From contig OX442314.1 in assembly GCA_949358305.1 (NCBI GenBank), positions 27,265,118 through 27,329,117 on the forward strand: 64,000 nt of DNA, in the 5' to 3' direction. The notes beneath the pieces were generated by a model. That model saw only the letters and a list, made by a program, of their open reading frames with translations, did no database searches and was not told the origin of the DNA. Positions 55,715 through 64,000 of this stretch are shown here, piece after piece. The stretch's first letter is position 1, and each line of letters begins with the position of its first letter. This DNA comes from Strigamia acuminata. Taxonomy: Eukaryota; Arthropoda; Chilopoda; Geophilomorpha; Linotaeniidae. A program made the position numbers and the translations under genes.

Positions 55715-58700
55715 ATGACTGTGGTGAAAGCTCTTAGGCTTCGTCGAAGTCATATTCGTCGTTTTGTACGGCAAGAAATGCAAACTTCACTGTCAGGAAA
55801 TGATAGTTTGAAGTTTATAGATAATGTTTTCAACAAACAAAAGAGTAGTTTAGTCCGGGCAGTTTGGTTCGTTGTTTTGATCGTTTGTGGCACCATTTGT
55901 TGTTACCAAACAATGGAAAGAATCCAATTCTACTTTGATGGACATTTCAAAGTTGAAATTCAATATGTTCCAATAGGTGAAATGACATACGCAGAATTTA
56001 GGTACTTTGGTCTCGATACCGGATCTTTGTCCGAATACTGGGAAAAAATGCCAGAAGTTTCTTCAGTGCAAGACCACATTGAAAGATTACGTGTTTGTGT
56101 TTTGCCGCTGAGAGGAATGATTTCTGCAGCAGTGAAAATTGAAAATTATGCAGATTTTTGGTTAAAAAGCAACATTTCAAGCAATTTACAGCACGTCAAG
56201 ATAAGACAGGTATTTAATCTTATTATTTTATTAATACTGGATCGGATATTTCATGAACATGATGCCATAATTTTTTTTATAATATGGGGAATGAATATTA
56301 TTCACACCCCTGTTTCTTGTCCACAACAGGACTCCCTGCACTACTCAACCCTCTCCACTTCCTTACTGGGTCAGATCACCCCATGTAGGCTAGGGCTTAT
56401 CTCAGGGCCATTGGTCTGTTTATGTTTGACTTGTATGATAAATTCATTAAAAGTTGTAAGTCATATGTCCATACATTTGGTGAAAGCATTTTAATACAGG
56501 GACATACTAGTACATCGGTCGGCAACAGGCGGACTGCGGAAGGTCGAAACTTGGACCGCGGTGACGTTTTAGCGACGTTTTCCCCTCGGTTTCTTTGGTT
56601 TTTTTGGTGTTTTTTTCTTTTTTTTTCTGTTTTTTTCGTGTTTTTTTTTTAGGTTTTATTGGTATTTTTTGGGTTGTGTGTGTTTATTGGCGTGTTTATT
56701 TGGTTTTTAAGTGTTTTTTCCGTTTTCCTAGGTTTTTAGGAAGGTTTTTAAGCGTTTTTTTTTTGGACCTCGATAAAAATTTTCAATAGTATCCAGACCC
56801 CACTTAAAATTACTTGCCATCCCCTGTACTAGTATAATAACATGAAAGCCAATTCTAGATCGTACCCGTACCCGGCACAGGTGCCCTCTACTTGATTATT
56901 GGCGTCACATGTATGTGTAGTGTGCATTCTGTATGTATACAGTAATCTGCTGAATTACATCTATAATCGTATAACTTTTCAGGGCAAAACTGTATTGCAT
57001 GAAACAACAATTAAAGAAGGAATTTCTACAAGTAGAAAAGATAACACAAACATTTCACTAAGCTATCGAAATGATGTAACTGGGCGATCTTTGGTCTTGA
57101 CTTCTGGTTAGAAATAAAAACAAAATAAAATAATTTTGAAGTTTTAATATTTTTGGCTAAATCTATAGATCGAAAATTAGCACGAAACATGAAATTACAC
57201 CTACTCTTTAAAACGAATAGCACCAACTGTGTCAAGCCACAGATTTCGGTAAGAATCTCATCTTTTACTATTTTATTGGAGTTTGTAACTTATACTTTTA
57301 TTTTTACACATTTGAATATTAGATGACAGCGGTAGTTGGCGTCATGTCTTACCAATATACTTTCTCGGTGGCGTCAGGAATTGAATCTGATATGCAATTT
57401 TTCATTCGAAGTGTAAGCTCAATTAACCTGTTGCAGATATTGTGAAATTTGTGGTGCAATACAAAAGTGTATAAGTTTGAATATATCAGATATCAGCTTT
57501 TTAATCTTGTTTATTGTGATGGATCGCCAAAAGTGTAATGCTGCATTTGTTTCTTGGTAGTATCAATTTTTAGCTTCGAGATATCCCTATTGTGAACCGG
57601 ATAAGAAAAAGGAAACCCAATGCTACGAAGATTGTGTGAGGAAAAAAAGTCCTCAACGATGCAGGTCTAATTGCATGCAACATCTTAATATTGATAAACT
57701 CATAGATTTTTGGCTTACCAGATTGCCTTTTATGTCCAACAAAAATTTGATGGATTGCAGTTTAGAGTCAAACAAATCAATTGTGGCTGAATTGTATAAG
57801 AAAGCATATTTCCATGAAACGACAACACTGCCATGGTTTGAATGTGGTTGCTTGAGACCTTGTGAACGGAATGTTTATTTGTTTATATTCTATTCTGATA
57901 CAAGTTAAACTATAATATATTCTATTTTTATGCACAATTCTCAAAATTATTATGTTTTAAGTTAGATTTTCAAGATGAACCAAATGGCAAAGATGTAACA
58001 AGTCTCAATCTTAAAGTATTGGAAGAATTGTTTGTCAGAATGACAGAAACCTACATTTACACCATTCCAAACTTATTGATCGATTTTGGGGGCAATTTGG
58101 GGTTCTCTTTGGGATTTTCTCTTCTGTCTTTAATTGAAATTGCTCAAATGTTTCTTCTCATTTTGTCTAAATACATCAGACCTGCTCAACTTAAAGCGAG
58201 CATAAAAATGAAAACTACTAAGCAAATGCATTTGGTCATCGACAAAAAGAAAAGTGATTTACGAGGTGTGATGCAGCAGCCACAAAAAAAACTTCTACTG
58301 CAATCTACATTGAATTTAATTCTTATATTTACTTCTGCAATATTGGCGTTTTATGTGAGCAAAGAAAGAATCGCATTATATATGAGTGAACCAACAAGAT
58401 ATGTGGTAATCATTCAAGAAAATCACACATTGTATTTACCCAATTTAATTGCATGTATGGATGGACCATTAATGACTAGCTACAGGAGGAAATATGCTAA
58501 ACAAATAGGCATGAATGAATGCAAGATTCATTTTATCAATTTAATGAACATGACTATCCGGATGAAAAAATTGTCAATAGAAGAAGTGTGGCGATTACAA
58601 AAGCCTACGATGGATGAACAAGTAATGACCAATGCTATTTTGGTAAGTATTCCGTCTAAAGATGGGTTCTCACCTGCTTAATATCGCAGATATGAGCCTC

Positions 58701-60510
58701 AAAATCGCGATGTTAGACAGGTGAGGACACATCATGATACACATAATGTATCGTCAAATCACGAAAGGTTTATAAACCATATAAAATGTTGAGCACTAAC
58801 GACAATAATTAACATAAAACATTTTTGAATCTTATTTTTTCTATTATTTTTTTGTCTATTGTAAATAAATAAATGGTTTATATTAAACAACTATAAGAGC
58901 GTGGGTTTTGCACTTATCCTAGTGACAACCACGTAAACTAATTTGTAGTTGACTTCTATGAAATTTTGGATGTTCGTAAGTTGAGGATCTGCTACACTAG
59001 TACATCAAACGTAACCTAGGGTGATCATAATTGATCATAAATGTTTTTGCAGGCTGCTGGGGTAAGAACTAATGTAACATGGAGTGAAATAGCTATGCCA
59101 ACTGGAACGTGCTTTCAATCTGACATCGGTACATAACTAGACATTTTATATAAATTGTACATGAAATATTAATACGAGCATTATCTTGTTGCAGCACCAC
59201 TGCAATTTGCCGGAGCTGCCTCACTAATATTTTTTAGTCTGCGACCATTGGCAGGTCAAATATGTAATCAGCATGAGTATGAAGTAATGTACAACTCCTT
59301 GCCAAATAAATGGAATATTGGTCAAAACTATGTTCATGTCATGACCAATTTTCATACAATTTTTTTAAGATAAAATAAATGAATGAATCATGGTGTTAAG
59401 ATATCATTCTACATTCTACTTGTACTGTGGTTATGTTTAGTTACATGTGTAAATGTAGAAATTGTGGTCAATCGTAATTTCTTTTGTAGATATACTTTCG
59501 ACAAAATGATGCTGAAATACCATCAATTCTCAGAAGTAGAAGAAGTGTTATAGATAACACCTTTGTCATTATTACATTTAAAATGATTAAAGTAATACAT
59601 CAGTTTATTACATGTAACCTCTTGAAACATTTGGTTTTTTTTAGACCGTTCGATTAAATTTACGAGCACAACCTTGTCTTGACCATGACAAATACAAACG
59701 ATGCCAGGATGAATGTTATAAAAAAATGATTTATAATTTTGTTCGATGCAAGTGAGTCGTAATTCTTCACAGATTTGAATTTGAGCATGTTGGTGCTTGG
59801 GCCCTCAAAATCCGGGAGTTCTAGAGTTAGAAATAAAAATTCTTTATCAGAGTTCAGGTAGTGTGGACTGCACTGGCTTACACCATCAATCAGGGTCTGA
59901 TGTCAATCAGAATCCAAAATTAGACTGTCTATCTCAAATTCTATTGTTTTTTTTTAGTCCTTTGTAAATTTAGAATTTAAATTTACAAACATAACTAAAG
60001 AGTCTGTATGGACTGGTACAAGAGGACTCGGAAAAGGTCCATGAGTTACTGCACCGGGTTGTAATAAGTCTTTATAATTTTAGGCTACCATTTTTGGATA
60101 ATGTAACAAATAATACCTGTGCAAATGCTGAAGAAGCAATTTCTTCATTACAACTATTCATGAAGAATTCCTTAAAAGTTGACATAACGAAAGACTGTGA
60201 ATGTCATCCTCTTTGTGAAGAACAAATATTTGACACTTACGTTTACTTTCAACATCCTGAAGCATTTCCACTCAAGGTTCTTGGTTTAATTCCAATGAAT
60301 AACATAATTGAACAGATTACACAAATATTATTCTACACTGCAGTTGCATTGTGTTGCGATATTGGAAATTCTTTTGCACTAATGCTTGGCCTTTCAATTC
60401 TTGCAATTCCGGAATTCTTACAAAAGATAGTAAATCAGTTTATGGTACTCGGAATAAATATAAAAGCACATCTCCCATCATATTCTCGAGTTAAAAAACC
60501 CAGATACTAA
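55715..60510 (+). CDS. Two-module DEG/ENaC sodium channel fusion protein
   Basis: Eleven exons in phase: 55715-56209, 56983-57106, 57169-57248, 57323-57412, 57561-57903, 57966-58642, 59053-59128, 59195-59283, 59490-59591, 59645-59751 and 60084-60510; 869 residues. Module 1 has TM1 at about 47-67 (AVWFVVLIVCGTICC), a Cys-rich extracellular domain (YPYCEPDKKKETQCYEDC, ECGCLRPCE), and TM2 at about 418-443 with IDFGGNLG and the selectivity motif GFS (427-429). No stop follows. A basic linker (about 446-486) leads straight into TM1 of module 2 (LNLILIFTSAILAFYVS), its extracellular domain (LPNLIACMDGP, CLDHDKYKRCQDEC, CECHPLCE) and TM2' (DIGNSFALMLGLS, about 820-845). A single exon, 57966-58642, spans the join, so splicing cannot separate the modules unless that exon is skipped or cut. 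DEG/ENaC subunits are normally single-module and trimerise. Module 2's pore sequence is more divergent. Confidence 0.85.
56305..56420. repeat. Dispersed repeat, copy in DEG/ENaC intron 1
   Basis: CTTACTGGGTCAGATCACCC and CTCAGGGCCATTGGTC match the 3' half of the repeats at 50400-50670 and 62797-62960. Confidence 0.5.
56513..56826. mobile_element. hAT-like element with 8-bp target duplication
   Basis: TACTAGTA flanks the element on both sides (56505-56512 and 56827-56834). Ends are CATCGGTCGGCAAC and GCCATCCCCTG, imperfect inverted repeats related to the CAGGGGTCGGCAAC hAT terminus. The 314-bp interior is T-rich and non-coding. It is inserted in DEG/ENaC intron 56210-56982. Confidence 0.7.
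58643..59052. other. DEG/ENaC intron, no gene
   Basis: 410-bp AT-rich intron. The exon frame would run 39 nt past the donor to a stop at 58679-58681 if unspliced. Nothing else is recognised. Confidence 0.5.
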
Positions 60511-61340
60511 TTCAGAGCATCAAATCTGAAGTTACCTAAAATGCTGCTCTCCAATTATTAATTATTGATTATTTACACATTGTTTATCTAGTAGTTACAC
60601 TGACTGAAACAATCTGTACGTAGAAATAACTATATTTTTAGTACAACACACTATATTTTGAAGTGGGGACCCTTCAGTGAATTGTGTTTATAAAACTTGA
60701 ATGTTGTTTTAACTGTTTAACATTTAGAGAAACTTTTAGAATTTTAATGCTTGTCTAATCATTTAAAATTTTAGTGGTTCAAATTTGTTCAAAAAATCTG
60801 CTTGACTGCAATTAGTTTATATCCGGATATGGTGTTTTTTACATCATATTTTGCTTAAGTTAGTCCATTTATCTTGATTAAGTTTAAGTAAGGAGTCTTG
60901 TCAGTAATTGTCTTTAAACTTACCTTTTTATTGATGAAAGTAAACTTCAAGTATTTGCTTAATTAATCTGAATGCACCTAATAATTCCATATTGAATGCT
61001 GATTAATTATCAACTTGTATATTTCCATAAGTTATTTAATTCTTCATCTTTTGATTGAATTTTCTTCTTCTGTTCATTGACTCAAAAACGTTGTCACATT
61101 ACATTTATGCTAATCTTTAACTATTTATTGAAGTTTATTCTTTTATTTTAAAATATTCACAATTTGTGATAATTGAAATGGCGGTTACACGTTAGATTGA
61201 GCCAGGATACAAGAAGTTCAAAAACACGTCATAGCTTTTCACTAGCCTCAATCAAGTGTGGTGATCTCGATTTATTCTTGTTATTTTGTCTAAATAAATA
61301 TCACCACTTAAAAGATAAATTGTGTTATTTTATTCCACAA
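60511..61340. other. 3' flank of DEG/ENaC gene
   Basis: AT-rich, without recognised exons. AATAAA-like signals occur near 61291. No repeat family assigned. Confidence 0.4.
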
Positions 61341-61344
61341 TAGT

Positions 61345-61500
61345 TTGGCACCAATAGTTTGGCGTGTGCCAAACTCAGTCATGTGACTTGGGGGAGAAAA
61401 CTACCCAAGCCCATTTCACCCCAAATTGGCTGGGGTGAACGGTAATTAACCGTTTTGGTGCAACAAATTCCTTTGTTGCACCAAACTGAGCTATAATTGC
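61345..61500. repeat. Opposite-strand copy of the GGTGCAACAAAGG repeat
   Basis: GTTTGGCGTGTGCCAAAC at 61357, TTTGGTGCAACAAATTCCTT at 61454 and CTTTGTTGCACCAAAC mirror the block at 53930-54290. Non-coding. Confidence 0.55.
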
Positions 61501-61649
61501 GCAGATTTACCGTGCAACTCAGAAGTGTGCCAAGTTTGGAAACCCAATTTTGACACACTCTTGAATACACACTGAAACACAACACACCTTGTCACTGCTA
61601 CGCTCGAGAATCTCGCTAGTATTGACCATGTTATTTCGTGTGTTTTGAG

Positions 61650-61815
61650 ACTCTGCTTGCTTTGCGCCGATTGAGCAAAGCCAGCACCCGTCGCGTGTAC
61701 CAGCCGCCGCTGTTACGCGCACCACCGCCGAGAAGAGGAGACGCTCGCCGTGAACCATCGCCGTCGCAGGAGCCACCGAGAGTTACTCCGGAGTTCCCGC
61801 CACCGCCATCGTACG
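61650..61815 (+). other. Possible exon: GC-rich, proline-rich, ending in a PPxY motif
   Basis: An open stretch reads LLRAPPPRRGDARREPSPSQ and ends PEFPPPPSYE directly before GTGAGT, a good splice donor. GC content is far above the surroundings. It has no upstream ATG and no recognised family, and the opposite strand is also open. It may be an exon of an unrecognised gene or a GC-rich repeat. Confidence 0.3.
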
Positions 61816-62282
61816 AGTGAGTAACAAGGGAGAAGACAAAGCCGTTGTTGTACACGCCATTTGCGTGTTGCGCGTAACCGTTGTTACGCGCCATTTGCCA
61901 TTCTTTCCAATTTCATTATTTCCGCGACGCAGTCGCTTTTTCTACTATTGTAAATTCTCATTTAATTTATTATTGTATAAATTACACCAGATAAAAGTAT
62001 TGTTCATTTGTTTTAAACCATACTTCTCTTTTATTTAAAACACACCTAGACCACCCACAGAGCCACATTTGATTATAAGTCCTATAAACGGCATTCACTT
62101 GCGAGTTTGCTGAGCTTATTAGATTTTAAGTTAGTTAAATTCCCGCTGTGGAACAGATATAATTAATAAGATGTGACGATGACTGCTCGAGATACAATTG
62201 CTAAACAATTACATATATAAAATAACAAACATTAACATTACTGCTAAAAATAAATATAAAATAAAAGTAAAAATTTTCACAG

Positions 62283-62353
62283 ACAACAGGATTTGAACCT
62301 GTGTGGAAAGATTCCTGGTTCATTGCTTTAACCACTGGGCTACTACTACAAAC
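62283..62353 (-). repeat. tRNA-derived sequence, probably a SINE head
   Basis: Reading the minus strand, TAGCCCAGTGGTTAAAGC resembles box A and ACAGGTTCAAATCCTGT is a perfect T-arm with box B. The acceptor arms do not pair, so a functional tRNA is unlikely. Confidence 0.55.
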
Positions 62354-62383
62354 TATTATTGTCTTCATGCAGGCAGTCATGTT

Positions 62384-62507
62384 CAGGGCCGTTTCTACCT
62401 ATGAGGCGAAGAGGCGGCCGCCAGGTGGCCATGACTTGGTAAAGTTACTTACCACGGCATGGCCACCTGGCGGCCGCCTCTTCGCCTCATAGGTAGAAAC
62501 GGCCCTG
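62384..62507. mobile_element. Hairpin hAT MITE with 8-bp target duplication
   Basis: Nearly the whole 124 bp is a perfect inverted repeat of about 48 bp per arm, beginning CAGGGCCGTTTCTACCTATG, with a loop of about 28 bp. GTCATGTT flanks both sides (62376-62383 and 62508-62515). The intact arms imply a recent insertion. Confidence 0.9.
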
Positions 62508-62564
62508 GTCATGTTGATGAACAAAGTTGTAATGTCATATAAATTACTTTGGGTTCCAGATTAA

Positions 62565-62801
62565 GATTTGACTAGACTAATCACCAAGTGTAGTGCTACA
62601 CTTGAACGTTTTACTCAAAAAAATCAAAAGATAGTGTTTCAACACACAGTAAAGAATCCTGTGTGTTGTAACTGTTTGCAACAATGTGAAAGTAAGGTGC
62701 ATTTAAATATAAGAAAAATAGATTGTTTAGATCATGTGAATACTTTATTTAACAACAATTTCAACAATTGTGGATTACACACTCCTGCGGTCTCCTTGTG
62801 A
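62565..62801 (+). pseudogene. Probable relic exon of a third DEG/ENaC module
   Basis: Reads ITKCSATLERFTQKNQKIVF and then VCCNCLQQCESKVHL. The Cys pattern (C, about 27 residues, CxCxxxC) and position resemble the Cys-rich exons of the fusion gene (ECGCLRPCE and CECHPLCE). A TAA stop stands just upstream, no membrane segment follows, and the end runs into the repeat at 62797. I regard it as a remnant. Confidence 0.45.
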
Positions 62802-63010
62802 GCATAGCAGTGGTGAATAAGGAGAACAGCAGAGTCAGAACAGGGCACAACTGCCCTTGCTGGCTTCGGGACTTCACTTCACACGTCTGTCTGGATTGAG
62901 ACCCAGCGCTCTTCTCTCTCCTGACACCACTCAGCTCCCTCCTTCCTGTACTGGGTCGAACGAGCACACAAATGATCTGATACAAAGTAAATACAAGCAA
63001 GTTACTGAAG
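62797..63010. repeat. Dispersed repeat plus a short duplicated segment
   Basis: 62797-62960 matches the repeat at 50400-50670 (CAGTGGTGAATAAGGAGA, CAGAGTCAG, CAGCTCCCTCCTT). 62967-63015 (GATCTGATACAAAGTAAATA, AAGTTACTGAAGAAATATCA) repeats the block at 54386-54432 that adjoins the FAR pseudogene. Confidence 0.6.
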
Positions 63011-63630
63011 AAATATCACTATGAGAATGTACACAGATGGGATGAATAGACTGTACTTCTGCAGTGTGCAATTACCGGTAATTAAAAAAAGGCTCCTTTT
63101 CAAATTTTTTCTGTATAATCATACAGTGAAACAGTCGCGAGACACTTGGAAGATTACATCAATTGTGACACTGTCGTCTTCTCCCTGTAATTGCTATAAT
63201 TAATTCCAGGTTTGGACGCGCGAGCAGAATATTCTTTGCCAAGTTTGATGTCCAAGGTTTATTCAATTTATTGATCACTCTTTCTGGGCGGGTTTCCTCT
63301 TGTCAACGGTTGATGGAGATAGTCCTCAGATGATTGGCAGTAAATTCTGTAAACATTCGCCTCAACTCAAACAAATATTTCTTCAAAAATTTTTTTCTTC
63401 AGGTTTACCATTTTTTTCATGACTTAAGCTTAGGGGGGAAAAAGGGGAGATTTAATTTTGTTAATAAATAGAAAATTCTAAACCTAATAAATTTGCTGTG
63501 TTAATCAAACATCATTTACTCCAAAAACAGTGATACAAACATTTTGTTCACAGAGTTGGTATGGTCTACCGAAGAATAAATTAAGTACAAATCTTTGGTC
63601 AGTAAAACGAAATGCCAAAAACAGATCAAT

Positions 63631-64000
63631 TTAATTGATTGCCAAAAAATGCATGAAATCGGCTTTATTCTCCTGCGGTGTTCGTGTGGGACGTCCCAAA
63701 TCCTTTCTTCCTCCCTTGCTGACTTTTATTTCTAAAAACACCGGTCCATCCATACTGCGGATGACTTTAACCGCTTCTTTCACTTCGTCTTCAGTAATAG
63801 CAGTAAAGCACTGAATTATTAAACAAAACTATGTTAATATCTTACAGAAAACACCAGAGAAACTCATTTGCATCACCTGCTTATAGCCACATCCCTTAGC
63901 GATAGCAGAGAAAGAGAAATCCTTGTGATTACCGGCATCCGTGGGTTGTGCACCGACAGAATCGTGACATCCATTGTTGATAAGAATGTGTTTGAGATTT
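63631..64000 (-). CDS. Phosphonopyruvate-decarboxylase-like ThDP enzyme (3' end only)
   Basis: Two exons are visible: 64000-63877 (continues off the window) and 63810-63631, phase 0, stop TAA. The first reads ILINNGCHDSVGAQPTDAGN and FSAIAKGCGYK; the second CFTAITEDEVKEAV, MDGPVFLEIKVSKGGRKDLG, RPTRTPQENKADFMHFL. GGRKDLGRPTxTPxxNK is typical of the C-terminal ThDP-binding half of phosphonopyruvate decarboxylase, which makes phosphonoacetaldehyde on the route to 2-aminoethylphosphonate. Related sulfopyruvate and acetolactate-type ThDP enzymes share the fold, so the substrate is inferred. It carries a normal GT-AG intron with animal-like composition, arguing against contamination. Confidence 0.75.

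Noticed and set aside
58643-58681. Ending the first channel gene at the stop after exon 57966-58642
   Set aside because: A strong GTAAGT donor precedes the stop, and the following exons continue the second DEG/ENaC module in phase.
62283-62353. Functional tRNA gene on the minus strand
   Set aside because: Box A, box B and the T-arm are present but the acceptor arms do not pair, so it is treated as tRNA-derived.

Overview
This is a stretch of an intron-rich, AT-rich animal nuclear genome, most likely an arthropod. The gene set is bilaterian (POMGNT1, astacin, DEPDC1, SARAF, NDUFA11, WDR70, a receptor tyrosine phosphatase, fatty acyl-CoA reductase, DEG/ENaC). Introns are GT-AG, some of them only 60-70 nt long. 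A run of TTAGG, the arthropod telomere unit, occurs at 53251-53360. I cannot name the species. All exon coordinates were derived by hand from splice consensus, reading-frame continuity and remembered family sequences.

Layout. 1-7774 (+): 3' eleven exons of POMGNT1. 8541-12571 (-): astacin metalloprotease with EGF and CUB domains, tail to tail with POMGNT1. 13603-18536 (+): DEPDC1. 18629-26351 (-): three SARAF paralogues in tandem; between the copies lie remnants of DEPDC1 exons, so the ancestral unit was a convergent DEPDC1/SARAF pair that was triplicated and then lost two DEPDC1 copies. 26580-27452 (+): NDUFA11, head to head with SARAF-C. 27732-30210 (+): WDR70 with six introns, followed at 30758-32620 (+) by a complete intronless copy of the same 620-residue length. 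33191-33977 (+): unrecognised secreted acidic protein. 34198-48269 (-): receptor protein tyrosine phosphatase with two phosphatase domains, both altered at catalytic motifs. 48976-52397 (-): fatty acyl-CoA reductase, with two broken copies of its first exon further right. 55715-60510 (+): one continuous reading frame that joins two DEG/ENaC channel subunits end to end. 63631-64000 (-): 3' end of a phosphonopyruvate-decarboxylase-like gene cut by the window edge.

Introns and spacers carry many short non-autonomous DNA transposons, several with clear target-site duplications: hAT at 20416, 56513 and 62384, a Mutator-like element at 15606, and a piggyBac-like element at 16639. There are also 21-bp minisatellites and degenerate retroelement pieces. 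The genes do not form an operon or a pathway. The coherent stories are duplication and decay (DEPDC1/SARAF, WDR70, FAR exon 1, DEG/ENaC) and gene fusion (DEG/ENaC).
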